The notes beneath the pieces are model-generated. The model saw only the letters and a list, made by a program, of their open reading frames with translations. It had not been told where the DNA came from and did not search any database. Shown here piece by piece: positions 26,328 through 35,163 of a stretch of 64,000 bases of DNA. Numbering within the stretch: the first letter of the stretch is position 1; every line of letters starts with the position of its first letter. The position numbers and the translations under genes were made by a program. The stretch comes from DATBFU01 sp035498405 (GTDB lineage: Bacteria > Acidobacteriota > Thermoanaerobaculia > UBA5066 > Gp7-AA6). The stretch is taken from assembly GCA_035498405.1 (NCBI GenBank), contig DATKAE010000104.1:31737-95736 (forward strand). The letters are read 5' to 3'.

Positions 26328-27533
26328 TCAGTACTTCCGCATGGAGGGATCGATCCGCTCGGACCAGGCGTTGATGCCACCCGCGAGATTGACCGCCTTT
26401 TCGTAGCCGGCCTGGCGCAGGAACTGGACGGCGTTGGCGCTGCGCGCGCCCGAGCGGCAATAGACGACGAGCTCCTTGTCTTTCGGGACCTTGTCCAGGC
26501 TCCGCGGCAGGGTCCCGAGGGGAACCTTGAGCGAGCCCGGCAGATCGGCCAATGCGTACTCGTGCGGTTCCCGCACGTCGAGAAGCACGGGAGCCTCGCC
26601 GCGATCGTGCATCTCCCTGAGCTCCTCGACGGTGACCTGCGGAACCCCGCCGAACATGTTCGAAACGATATCAGGAGCCGGGGCGGCGTTTGAGCCGCCG
26701 CAGAACGCCTCGTAATCGATCAACCCGGTGACGGTCGGGCGAGATCCGCAAACGGCGCAGTCCGGGTTTCGGCGCAGCCGGATTTCGCGGAAACGCATCG
26801 CGAGCACATCCACGAGCAGAAGCCTTCCCACGAGCGGCTCGCCGCGTCCGAGGACGAGCTTCACGACCTCCGCCGCCTGGATCACGCCGAGGAGCCCCGG
26901 GAGCACGCCCAGCACACCTCCCTCCGCGCAGCTCGCGACCGCCCCCGGCGGCGGAGGCTCGGGATGCAGGCAGCGATAGCAGGGGCCGTGGCCGGCCCAG
27001 AACACGGAAGCCTGCCCCTCGAACCGATAGACGGAGGCGTAGACGTTCGGCTTCCGAAGAAGCACGCAGGCATCGTTGACGAGGTACCGCGTCGGAAAGT
27101 TGTCCGTCCCGTCGGCGACGATCTCGAACTCGCGAAGGATCTCGAGGGCGTTGGCGGAGGTCAGGCGCTCGTGAAACGGAACGATTCGGACCTCGGGGTT
27201 GAGGCTCCGCAGCCGCTCTTGCGCCGCCTCGGCTTTCTTGCGCCCGACATCCGACGCCGTGAAGAGGATCTGGCGCTGCAGGTTCGACTCGTCGACGGCG
27301 TCGAAGTCGACGACTCCCAGAGTCCCCACTCCGGCGGCGGCCAGATAGAGCGCCAGCGGCGAGCCCAGTCCCCCGGCGCCGACGGCGAGGACGCGGGCGG
27401 CTTTGAGCCTCTCTTGTCCCTCGCGGCCCACCTCCGGCAGAAGGAGGTGGCGCGCATAGCGGCGCAGCTCGTCGTCGGAAAGGCCGGGGCCCGCCGCGGC
27501 CCCCGCAAGCAGCGTCCGGTCCGGGGGGCTCAC
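26328..27533 (-). CDS. moeB: MoeB/ThiF-type sulfur-carrier adenylyltransferase with C-terminal rhodanese
   Basis: This 401-residue E1-like enzyme has an ATP site GAGGLG (residues 52-57), structural zinc Cys pairs CYRC (185-188) and CAVC (259-262), and candidate catalytic Cys202. A rhodanese domain (~297-395) carries the persulfide loop CRSGAR with Cys359. This MOCS3/MoeZ architecture adenylates the C-terminus of a sulfur-carrier protein (MoaD, ThiS or CysO) and transfers sulfur for molybdopterin, thiamine or cysteine synthesis. The start is GTG 27533, overlapping the methyltransferase TGA (GTGA). A longer frame upstream is antisense-like shadow. No MoaD gene is in the window, so the pathway cannot be fixed. 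Confidence 0.92.
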   Translation of the reverse strand: MSPPDRTLLAGAAAGPGLSDDELRRYARHLLLPEVGREGQERLKAARVLAVGAGGLGSPLALYLAAAGVGTLGVVDFDAVDESNLQRQILFTASDVGRKKAEAAQERLRSLNPEVRIVPFHERLTSANALEILREFEIVADGTDNFPTRYLVNDACVLLRKPNVYASVYRFEGQASVFWAGHGPCYRCLHPEPPPPGAVASCAEGGVLGVLPGLLGVIQAAEVVKLVLGRGEPLVGRLLLVDVLAMRFREIRLRRNPDCAVCGSRPTVTGLIDYEAFCGGSNAAPAPDIVSNMFGGVPQVTVEELREMHDRGEAPVLLDVREPHEYALADLPGSLKVPLGTLPRSLDKVPKDKELVVYCRSGARSANAVQFLRQAGYEKAVNLAGGINAWSERIDPSMRKY

Positions 27534-28177
27534 CGTTCGAACTCCAGCCGGAAAGTCGAGCCGCGCCGCGAGGCCTCGCACGTCCCGAAGGATGTCTGGG
27601 CGACGACCGGCCGAACGCGTTCCTCGATCTCGCGTTCGGAGAAGCCGTGGCCGCGCGCCATCGCGCGTTGCAGGCCGGCCGGCACGCGGAGCCATCCCCA
27701 CAGCGGCGCGCGGTCGAGCCGGATCTCGACATCGGAGGCTTCCGCGTCCGGCTCGTAGATCCAGAAGCGGCCGCCGGGATGAAGGAGGCCATACACGGCT
27801 TCCAGGCCCCGCTGCGGCTCTTCCCAGTGATGGAACGACAACACGGAAACGGCAAAGTCGAAGCCCCCGTCCAGGCCGGGCTCTTCGACCGTGCCCGACC
27901 GGAATTCCAGGTTGGGCAGCGCGGGTCCCCGGCGCGCCTCTCGCAGCATCGCTTCCGAGGAATCGAGCCCCACGACCTCGAGCTCCGGATTGGCCGCCGC
28001 GAGCAGCCGGTCCAGCTTGCCGGCACCGCAGCCGACATCGAGCAGCCTCCCGCGCTCGATCGGAATCTCGGCGCCGATCCGGCGGTAGAGCGGCGAGAGC
28101 ATCGGCTCTCCCCATCGCCGGTAGAAAAACGCGGCGACCGTGCCGAAGTGCTCGGGCTCGGCTTCCTTGAGGTTCAT
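27530..28177 (-). CDS. SAM-dependent methyltransferase
   Basis: This 215-residue class I methyltransferase has motif I LLDVGCGAGKLDRLLA (residues ~45-60), the acidic VVGLDSSEAM (~69-78) and motif III-like PGGRFWIYEPD (~134-144). It resembles ubiE-like small-molecule methyltransferases, but the substrate is not deducible. It overlaps the ClC gene (ATGA at its start) and the MoeB-rhodanese gene (GTGA at its end). The three form one translationally coupled operon. Confidence 0.88.
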   Translation of the reverse strand: MNLKEAEPEHFGTVAAFFYRRWGEPMLSPLYRRIGAEIPIERGRLLDVGCGAGKLDRLLAAANPELEVVGLDSSEAMLREARRGPALPNLEFRSGTVEEPGLDGGFDFAVSVLSFHHWEEPQRGLEAVYGLLHPGGRFWIYEPDAEASDVEIRLDRAPLWGWLRVPAGLQRAMARGHGFSEREIEERVRPVVAQTSFGTCEASRRGSTFRLEFER

Positions 28178-29943
28178 CGCGAGCCTGTTCCCCGCTCGCG
28201 CACGTGCTCCTCCTCGAACATTCGCACCCGCGCGGCCATCACGCCGGAGCGTCCGAGGTATCCGACGAGTTTCCTCGGGTTGTCGCGGTCCACGACGAGA
28301 AGCCGGCCGATGTCGTTCTCGAGCATCCGGGAGACCGCCGCGCGCAGGAGCTCGTCGGGAAAGGCCACGACGAGCCGGCGGCTTCCCGCCTCGAGCACCG
28401 TGCGCCGCTCGTTCTCATCCGTCCGCTCCATCGCTTTCATCAGATCGCTGCGGGTGATGATGCCCGCCAGATTCCCGTCGCTGTCGAGGATGGGGGTCCC
28501 CTGGCGCCGGGTCAACGCCGGATCCCCCGAGGCGATACGGCGCGACAGTTCCGCAACCGTCAGGGAGGCCGGGATGGTCGGAACGTTGCGGTCCATGACT
28601 TCCTCGATGCGATGGATCTCGAATGGGTCGACACTGTACTCGCGAACGAGGTGGTGGCCGCGGCGGGCGATCTTCTCCGTCAGGATGGACCGCTTCAGCA
28701 GGAGAACCGTGACCGCATGCGCGGCGACCGAGCCGACGAGCACGGCGGGAAGCAGGTTCCAGTCGTGCGTCAGCTCGAGCGTGAACACGATCGCCGTCAG
28801 GGGCGAGCGCATGGTGCCGCCCATCATCGCCGCCATCCCCACCATGGCCCAGAGACCCGAGTCCCCCATCGGGATCGCTGGGGACTCCAGCGCGCCCAAC
28901 GCGCCGCCCATGATCAGGAGGGGCGCGAGCACCCCGCCCGAAGTTCCGGAGCCGAGCGCGATGGACCAAACGAGCGCCTTGCCGATGAGTAGGCTGATGA
29001 CCGCGACGCCGAAGAGCTTTCCCCCGACCAACGAGTGAATCGTGTCGTAACCGACGCCGAGGACACGCGGGTCGATCAGGCCCCCGATCCCCACACAGAG
29101 GCCTCCGATCGCGGGCCACCACATCCAGTGAATCGGAAGCTTCTGAAAAAGATCCTCGAAGCCGTAGACCAACGTCGTCAAGAGCCCCGAAGCCAGGCCG
29201 GCAGTCAGGCCGACGCCCAGCGCAATCGCCAGCTCCGCCGCCGGAACCGCCGCGTGAGGGGTCACGGGGAAGATCGGACCGGCGCCCAGCAACGGCACCC
29301 GGAGCGCGCCGGCGACGATCGCCGCCACGCACACGGGAATGAAGCTGCGCGGCTTCCACTCGAACAGGAGAAGCTCCACGGCGAGCAGCACGGCTGCCAT
29401 GGGTGTCGCGAAGATCGCGGACATGCCCGCGGCCGCCCCGGCCACGAGCAGGGTCTTGCGCTCGGCCGAGGACAGATGGAAGAACTGCGCGAACAGAGAC
29501 CCGAACGCTCCGCCCGTCATGATGATCGGACCCTCGGCGCCGAACGGGCCTCCGGTGCCGATCGAGATCGCGGAAGACACCGGCTTCAAGACCGCAACCT
29601 TGGCATCGAGCCGGCTCCGGCCGATCAGGATGGCCTCGAGCGCCTCCGGAATGCCGTGCCCTCGGATCTTCTCCGAGCCGAAACGCGCCATCAGACCGAT
29701 GACGAGGCCGCCCGCGACGGGCACCAGGATCGACCAGGCGCCGAGCTGATTTCCCGCGGGCGAAGCGAAGCTCGAAGAGAGCCGCTGGTAGTAGGCGAGG
29801 TTCGTGATGACGCCGATCAGCCACACCAGGGCGACCGCCACCAGCGCGCCGATCACGCCGACGGCGACGGCCATGAGCGAGAGGACGAGGACGCGCCGGT
29901 CGGTCGTGAAGTCGGAAAGAGCGGCTTGGCCCTGCCCGGACAT
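28174..29943 (-). CDS. ClC-family chloride channel/antiporter with CBS domains
   Basis: This 589-residue protein has an N-terminal ClC membrane domain (~20-430). The signatures are GHGIPEAL (GSGIP equivalent), the gating-glutamate motif GAEGP and GSGTSGG near the third filter region. Two cytoplasmic CBS domains follow (~440-575; VAELSRRIASGDPALTRRQGTPIL and a second, ending near residue 575). CBS pairs bind adenine nucleotides and regulate gating. It moves Cl- or F- across the inner membrane, either as a channel or in exchange for H+. It is the first gene of the overlapping operon with methyltransferase and MoeB-rhodanese. A second, CBS-less ClC lies at 57.6-58.9 kb. Confidence 0.94.
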   Translation of the reverse strand: MSGQGQAALSDFTTDRRVLVLSLMAVAVGVIGALVAVALVWLIGVITNLAYYQRLSSSFASPAGNQLGAWSILVPVAGGLVIGLMARFGSEKIRGHGIPEALEAILIGRSRLDAKVAVLKPVSSAISIGTGGPFGAEGPIIMTGGAFGSLFAQFFHLSSAERKTLLVAGAAAGMSAIFATPMAAVLLAVELLLFEWKPRSFIPVCVAAIVAGALRVPLLGAGPIFPVTPHAAVPAAELAIALGVGLTAGLASGLLTTLVYGFEDLFQKLPIHWMWWPAIGGLCVGIGGLIDPRVLGVGYDTIHSLVGGKLFGVAVISLLIGKALVWSIALGSGTSGGVLAPLLIMGGALGALESPAIPMGDSGLWAMVGMAAMMGGTMRSPLTAIVFTLELTHDWNLLPAVLVGSVAAHAVTVLLLKRSILTEKIARRGHHLVREYSVDPFEIHRIEEVMDRNVPTIPASLTVAELSRRIASGDPALTRRQGTPILDSDGNLAGIITRSDLMKAMERTDENERRTVLEAGSRRLVVAFPDELLRAAVSRMLENDIGRLLVVDRDNPRKLVGYLGRSGVMAARVRMFEEEHVRERGTGSR

Positions 29944-30049
29944 CCCGATGACTCTACCAGTGGCGGACCGCCGGCGCCCGCTTCACCCCGGGAGAGCCGC
30001 TGCGTCCCCGCCGCCGACCTTTGATAGATTCCGCGTCCGGAGGTAACCA

Positions 30050-31597
30050 TTGCTTCCTGAGTTTCGAAACGAGCCCCTGACCGATTTCACGATCGACGCC
30101 AACCGGAAGGCCTTCACGGAGGCCCTTCGGATCGTCCAAAGCCGCCTCCCGCTCGCCGGAAAGAACCGGATCGGCGGAAAGAAGGTTGGCGCCGCGAAGA
30201 GCTTCGAATCCGTCAATCCCTGCGACGCCAAGCAGGTCATCGGCCGGTTCCCGGCGGGCACGGCCGCCGACGCGCAGCGCGCGCTCGAGGCCGCGTCCAA
30301 GGCCTTCCCGGCCTGGTCGGCCTTCCCGGCTTCGGAACGAGTGGCCGCGATTCTCCGCGTCTCGGCCATCCTCCGGCGGCGCAAGCACGAATTCTCCTCC
30401 ATGATGGTTCTGGAGGAATCGAAGTCCTGGGCCGAGGCCGACGGCGACACGGCCGAGGCGATCGACTTTTGCGAGTTCTACGCCCGCGAGGCCGAACGTC
30501 TCGCCGGGCCTCAGCCTCTCACGCCAAACCCCGGCGAGAAAAACGAGCTCGAGTTCATTCCGCTCGGAGTCTGCGTCGTCATCCCGCCGTGGAACTTCCC
30601 GCTCGCGATCTTGGCCGGAATGACGACGGCCGCGCTCGTCGCGGGGAACACGGTCGTGCTCAAGCCTTCCTCCGACGCCGCGGGGATCGCGACGATGTTC
30701 GTCGAGGCCTGCGAGGAGGCCGGCCTTCCCGATGGCGTCTTGAATTTCGTCACGGGCGGCGGATCGACCGTCGGAAACGCTCTGGTCGAGAGCCCCAAGA
30801 CGCGCCTGATCGCCTTCACCGGCTCGCGGGACGTCGGGGTGGAGATCTCCGAGAAGGCCGGCAAGGTCGCGCCCGGGCAGATCTGGATCAAGCGCGCCGT
30901 GCTCGAGATGGGCGGCAAGGATTTCATCCTGGTCGACGAGACGGCGGATCTCGAAGACGCGGCCAACGGCATCGTCTCCGCGGCCTTCGGCTTCCAGGGC
31001 CAGAAGTGCTCGGCCTGCTCGCGCCTGATCGTGCACCGCAAGGTGCACAAGGAGCTCCTCGCGAAGGTGGTCGCGAAGACGAAGGCCCTGCCGGTGGGCG
31101 ACGTGCGCGATCCGAAGAACACGATCGGCGCCGTCATCAACGCCGGCGCGCAGAAGAAGATCCTCGACTACGTGGACGTGGGCCGCAAGGAGGGCCGGGT
31201 CGTCGCCGGAGGAAAGGCCGGCCCGAAGAGCGGCTACTACGTCATGCCGACGGTCGTCGACGGCATCAAGCCGCACCATCGCCTCGCGAAGGAGGAGATC
31301 TTCGGGCCCGTTCTCGCGGTGATTGCCGTCAGGAACTTCGACGAGGGCATCCGCGTGGCCAACGGGACCGAGTACGGCCTCACGGGATCGCTTTACTCGC
31401 GCGACCGGGCGCGGCTCGAGCGCGGGAAGCGCGAGCTCTTCTGTGGAAACCTGTATCTGAACCGCAAGTGCACCGGCGCCATGGTCGGCGTGCACCCCTT
31501 CGGCGGCTTCAACATGTCCGGAACCGACTCCAAGGCGGGCGGCCGCGAGTACCTCTATCTCTTCACACAGGCGAAGTCGATCGCGGAAAAGCTGTAG
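30050..31597 (+). CDS. rocA: Delta-1-pyrroline-5-carboxylate dehydrogenase
   Basis: This 515-residue aldehyde dehydrogenase oxidises glutamate semialdehyde to glutamate with NAD+, the last step of proline and arginine breakdown. The active site is complete: PWNFP (oxyanion Asn), Glu286 in LEMGGKD and catalytic Cys320 in GQKCSACS. The N-terminal ~50 residues before SFESVNP are characteristic of the RocA/PruA clade. The start is TTG at 30050 with a strong GGAGGTAA just upstream. It stands divergent from the ClC operon. The small PLDc_N protein and an aminotransferase follow on the same strand. No proline dehydrogenase gene is in the window. Confidence 0.93.
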   Translation: MLPEFRNEPLTDFTIDANRKAFTEALRIVQSRLPLAGKNRIGGKKVGAAKSFESVNPCDAKQVIGRFPAGTAADAQRALEAASKAFPAWSAFPASERVAAILRVSAILRRRKHEFSSMMVLEESKSWAEADGDTAEAIDFCEFYAREAERLAGPQPLTPNPGEKNELEFIPLGVCVVIPPWNFPLAILAGMTTAALVAGNTVVLKPSSDAAGIATMFVEACEEAGLPDGVLNFVTGGGSTVGNALVESPKTRLIAFTGSRDVGVEISEKAGKVAPGQIWIKRAVLEMGGKDFILVDETADLEDAANGIVSAAFGFQGQKCSACSRLIVHRKVHKELLAKVVAKTKALPVGDVRDPKNTIGAVINAGAQKKILDYVDVGRKEGRVVAGGKAGPKSGYYVMPTVVDGIKPHHRLAKEEIFGPVLAVIAVRNFDEGIRVANGTEYGLTGSLYSRDRARLERGKRELFCGNLYLNRKCTGAMVGVHPFGGFNMSGTDSKAGGREYLYLFTQAKSIAEKL

Positions 31598-31634
31598 GAA
31601 GTCTTCCCTCGGATGGCTCGAAAGGAGGGACGGC

Positions 31635-31814
31635 ATGTTTCGGCTCTTCGGCCTCGTCGTTCTGATCCTGGACATCGTGGCGCTCGTCTCGCTGCTCAAG
31701 AGCAACGCCGATGCCGGCACCAAGATCCTCTGGGTGCTCCTGATCGTTCTGCTGCCGTTGGTCGGGATGATTCTCTATTTCCTGATGGGACCCGGGCGAC
31801 GCGCCGCGGTCTAG
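31635..31814 (+). CDS. PLDc_N-type small membrane protein
   Basis: This 59-residue protein from ATG 31635 has an excellent ribosome-binding site (AAAGGAGGGA, 31621-31630). It has two hydrophobic helices (LFGLVVLILDIVALVSLL and ILWVLLIVLLPLVGMILYFL) around a charged turn, and ends GRRAAV. The 'KILWVLLIVLLPLVG..YFL.G' pattern is the PLDc_N (phospholipase D-nuclease N-terminal) domain, here stand-alone. Such proteins sit in the inner membrane; function is unknown. It ends 7 bp before the aminotransferase start. Confidence 0.82.
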   Translation: MFRLFGLVVLILDIVALVSLLKSNADAGTKILWVLLIVLLPLVGMILYFLMGPGRRAAV

Positions 31815-31821
31815 CCGATCG

Positions 31822-33015
31822 ATGACGCGAGGAGGCTTCCCGGCTCCGGCCAGCCGCTTCGATTCGGTCGGTTTCTCGGAAATCGTCAAGGTCCGCAATC
31901 GCGTGATGGACCTTCTCGCTGCCGGGGAGAAGGTCTGGCGGTTCGAGGGCGGCGAGCCTTACATGCCGACCCCGCAGCCGGTGAAGGATGCGATGACTGC
32001 GGCGCTCGCCCGCAACCAGACCCGCTATGCGCCCTCCTCGGGGATTCCGGAGCTACGCACCGCGATCGTCGCCAAGGTGGCGCGCAAGAACGCCATCCCG
32101 GCGGACAAGGAAAGCCCGATCGTCGTCAACGGCGGCATGCACGGCCTCTTCGCGGCCTTCGCCACGCTCGTCAATCCCGGCGACCAGGTCTTGCTCTTCT
32201 CGCCCTACTGGACCCCCATCGTGGACGTCATCACCTTCTACGGCGGCGACCCGGTCCTCATTCCGACGAAGACCGCGCGGGCGGAGGGCCTCTATCGGAC
32301 CCTCGAGAAGGCGGTGACGCCACGGACGAAGGCGCTCTACTGGAACTCGCCCACGAATCCCACCGGTGAGGTCTTCGCGCGAGCCGAAGTGGAGGAGGTG
32401 TCGCGATTCGTCGTCGACCAGGGACTCGCCATGATCTCCGACGAGGCGTACGAGGACTTGATCTACGAGGGCGAGGGTCATGTCTCGCCGGCTTCGCTTC
32501 CCGGAATGGAGGAGCGCACGCTCTCGGTCTTCACGCTGTCGAAGACCTACTCGATGACGGGATGGCGCGCGGGATACGTCATCGTGCCGGACCGCTACCG
32601 AACGGCGATGCGAACCGTCGTCCTCTATTCGATCAACGGCGTCTCGACCCCCACCCAGTGGGCGGCGCTTGCGGCCCTGTCGCTCCCCGACGATTTCCAG
32701 CGCGAAGCCAAGGAGGGGTACCGACGGCGAAGAGATCGTCTCGTCGCGGGGCTGCGGGCGGCCGGTTTCGAGCTCGAGGCGCCGCGCGCGGCGCTGTATC
32801 TCTTCCCGAGGATCCCCGCTTCTCTGGGAATCGATTCCCGAGCCGCCGCCCAGACCCTGCTCGACCGAGCGCGAGTCGCCACGGTCCCCGGGTTGGTCTT
32901 CGGGCCCGAGGGGGAAGGGCATCTGCGCTTCTCCTTCTCGGTCACGGAAGAAATGATCTCGGGAGGCGTCGAGGCGCTCGCGGCTTTCGCCGGCCGGGCG
33001 CTCCAGGCCCGCTAG
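31822..33015 (+). CDS. Class I/II PLP-dependent aminotransferase
   Basis: This 397-residue AspC-like enzyme has the PLP lysine in SKTYSMTGWRAGY (Lys241), the conserved NSPTNPTG (~175-182) and the Asp/Tyr pair in ISDEAYEDLIYEG (~205-217). The C-terminal arginine region RFSFSV occurs near residue 374. The class covers aspartate, aromatic and alanine transaminases; the substrate is not obvious. It may feed glutamate together with rocA just upstream, but the 225-bp spacing with a small gene between does not prove co-transcription. It is convergent with the glycosyltransferase. Confidence 0.92.
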   Translation: MTRGGFPAPASRFDSVGFSEIVKVRNRVMDLLAAGEKVWRFEGGEPYMPTPQPVKDAMTAALARNQTRYAPSSGIPELRTAIVAKVARKNAIPADKESPIVVNGGMHGLFAAFATLVNPGDQVLLFSPYWTPIVDVITFYGGDPVLIPTKTARAEGLYRTLEKAVTPRTKALYWNSPTNPTGEVFARAEVEEVSRFVVDQGLAMISDEAYEDLIYEGEGHVSPASLPGMEERTLSVFTLSKTYSMTGWRAGYVIVPDRYRTAMRTVVLYSINGVSTPTQWAALAALSLPDDFQREAKEGYRRRRDRLVAGLRAAGFELEAPRAALYLFPRIPASLGIDSRAAAQTLLDRARVATVPGLVFGPEGEGHLRFSFSVTEEMISGGVEALAAFAGRALQAR

Positions 33016-33022
33016 CCCGCGA

Positions 33023-34906
33023 TCAGGGGCGCCGCGCGACGATCACGCGGCCGCCGGGCCAGCTTTCGGAGAGGACGACGCTTCCCGGGACACCGCCGCT
33101 CTCGGACGTCAGCGCGATGACCGCGCACGGAGCGAACCGGGAAAAGGGAGGCCGGGCGGAAAGCGTGCCGGTGCGGTTGCCCACGCCCACATGCTGGAGG
33201 CGCGCGGAGCCCGAGCCCTCCGCGTCCAGCGCGACCCAGAGAAGGTACTCCGGATCGTCCGCACGGATCTCCACACCGATCTGCCGGCAGTCGGCGGCTC
33301 CCGCGGCACGCGCCGCCTTCAGGAAGGGAGCCGAGGCATCGGGTACTTCGGCGAAGTACTGCCGGAGGCGAGGCGTGGTGAGCACGCTCGTGGGACCGAG
33401 CATCGGCCGCGTCGCGTTGATCAGGGTCCAGGGAAGGGCAAGGGCCACGAGCGCGAGGCAGCCCCGGCGCGCCCACGCGGGCCTCCGATCATCGGCCAGG
33501 GCGATCGCGGCAAGAGGGGCGGCGAGCAGAAACAGCGGAAGCTGCAGCCTCGCGTTCCAGGGTTGCCACCGGAGGACGATGCAGAAGAGGAGCGCCCCGG
33601 CCGTCGTCGCCGCCAGGTAGGCTCGGACGGAGCGCTCTTCTCGCAGGCCGCGCCGCGTGAGAAGAACGACCCACGCCCCCGCCAGAAGCACCAGGTGGAT
33701 CGGGTTGCCTGCCCGTCCGTCGTGAAACATCGCGAAGAGGGCCTCCTCGGAATCCGGGCGGCCCGTGCCCGAAAGGCCGGCCGGGACGTGGAACTGCGCC
33801 CCTCGCCAGGTCGATCGGGGATCGTTCACGTCCACGCCGAGAGCGCGGTGAAACGCTTCGACGCCTCCTTCCAGGAACCCGTTCCAGTTCTCGTTCGGCA
33901 GAGACAGGTGAAGAGTGAGGTTGCGCGCGAGGTTCGAGAGCAGAACGGCCGGCGTGCCCGCGGCGTTGACCGTCCCGTAGTCGGCTCCGAGCGGAGAGCC
34001 GAAGAGGGCCGCATTGCGCAGCCAGGCCCCGGCGTTGACGAGCAGAACGAGCCCGCCTGCCAGAGCGAGCGGTCCGAGAGCCCGCCATCCGCGGCGCCGA
34101 AAGAGGGAGACTCCGAGCCACAGCAGAAACGGAAGCACGAACAAGTAGGCCGTGGCCTTCGTCAGGATGGCAAGCGCAAGGCTGCCCCCTGCCAGGAGGG
34201 TGTCGGCCACCCCCGAATCGCGTTCACGGCTCCGCAACAGGAAGTTCACGAAGGCGAGAAGCCAGAAGGCGACGACGAGGTCGTTCTGCGTGCTCGAGCC
34301 CTGGAGGATCGCCATCGGCAGGGTCGCGGCGAAAACCGCCGCGCCGATCTGCGCCGTCCTCCCCCCTCCGAGACGCCGCGCGACGCCTGACGCTGCGACG
34401 ATGCAGCCGATCCACGACGTCCACTGCAGCAGGTTCCAGAGACGGTCGGACCCGGAGAGGAGCCGCAGATGCCCGAGCAGGATCTCCGCGCCCGGCGCGA
34501 GCGTCAACTGGCGAGGGATCGACGTCGGATAATTCTCGAGGCTTCGATTCTGAATCCAGTGAAGGACCCGCGGCAGGTGGTAGGTGAGCGAGTCCCAGTT
34601 GTTCGGAGCCGCGGACCACGCAGTCACCGCGACCGGGAGCGCGACGACCGCGATGCCGACGAGCAGTACCGCCTCGCCCGCCTCGAGCGGCAACCGCTTC
34701 GAACCATCCGGTTGCCCCGCCGAGCGCCGCCGCAGCCAGAAGAACGCAACGGCGGCCGTCACGGCCCAGAAAATCAGGACACCCGCGCGGCTGAAGAGAT
34801 GAAGGACACCGAGCAGCTCCGCGCCGAGACTCGCGACGAGGCCGACCACGACAGCCGAGGCGAGCAGCCGATCACGCCATGGGAGAGCCCTCCCCCACTC
34901 GGTCAT
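33023..34906 (-). CDS. GT-C fold membrane glycosyltransferase (GT39/ArnT-like)
   Basis: This 627-residue inner-membrane protein has about 11-12 TM helices. After TM1 the periplasmic loop begins with AAPNNWDSLTYHLPRVLHWI; this 'D' plus 'hexapeptide' region is the catalytic acid loop of PMT/ArnT-type polyprenyl-phosphate-sugar transferases. Mid-protein segments ALAILTKATAYLFVLP and similar carry the family's 'KATA' loop, and a soluble periplasmic C-terminal domain (from ~480) follows. It is likely to add a sugar to lipid or protein at the outer face of the membrane. It overlaps the 86-residue membrane protein upstream by ATGA. Confidence 0.85.
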   Translation of the reverse strand: MTEWGRALPWRDRLLASAVVVGLVASLGAELLGVLHLFSRAGVLIFWAVTAAVAFFWLRRRSAGQPDGSKRLPLEAGEAVLLVGIAVVALPVAVTAWSAAPNNWDSLTYHLPRVLHWIQNRSLENYPTSIPRQLTLAPGAEILLGHLRLLSGSDRLWNLLQWTSWIGCIVAASGVARRLGGGRTAQIGAAVFAATLPMAILQGSSTQNDLVVAFWLLAFVNFLLRSRERDSGVADTLLAGGSLALAILTKATAYLFVLPFLLWLGVSLFRRRGWRALGPLALAGGLVLLVNAGAWLRNAALFGSPLGADYGTVNAAGTPAVLLSNLARNLTLHLSLPNENWNGFLEGGVEAFHRALGVDVNDPRSTWRGAQFHVPAGLSGTGRPDSEEALFAMFHDGRAGNPIHLVLLAGAWVVLLTRRGLREERSVRAYLAATTAGALLFCIVLRWQPWNARLQLPLFLLAAPLAAIALADDRRPAWARRGCLALVALALPWTLINATRPMLGPTSVLTTPRLRQYFAEVPDASAPFLKAARAAGAADCRQIGVEIRADDPEYLLWVALDAEGSGSARLQHVGVGNRTGTLSARPPFSRFAPCAVIALTSESGGVPGSVVLSESWPGGRVIVARRP

Positions 34907-35163
34907 CGGGGGAAGAACAGCAAGAGCGTCAGAAGGGCGCCGATCCCGAGCGACACCCAGGCGTTGGAGACGAAGTACCCGTACGCCATGAGGGCGATCC
35001 CGAGAAACAGGGGTCGGGGCTCGTCGTTTTTCCTCCCGTAGCGAAAGGCCGCGAAGCCGACGAGGCCGAAGAAGACCGCGACGAGCACCGTCGCGAGCGA
35101 GATGCTTCCGAGATCGAAGCCGAGGTCCTTGGCCTTCCCGAGTATCTCCTGCGCCGGGGTCAT
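34903..35163 (-). CDS. Small membrane protein upstream of glycosyltransferase
   Basis: This 86-residue protein has three predicted TM segments (SLATVLVAVFFGLVGFAAF, PLFLGIALMAYGYFV and LGIGALLTLLLFF) and a basic/acidic linker GRKNDEP. Its ATG overlaps the preceding aminotransferase TGA, and its own TGA overlaps the glycosyltransferase ATG (both ATGA). It is therefore in the middle of a coupled three-gene set and probably an accessory membrane subunit or unrelated passenger. No family is recognised with confidence. Confidence 0.8.
   Translation of the reverse strand: MTPAQEILGKAKDLGFDLGSISLATVLVAVFFGLVGFAAFRYGRKNDEPRPLFLGIALMAYGYFVSNAWVSLGIGALLTLLLFFPR

Noticed and set aside
26328..28115. 595-codon form of the MoeB-rhodanese gene
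   Set aside because: The first ~194 codons overlap the methyltransferase in another frame; the GTGA at 27530-27533 gives a normal-length enzyme.
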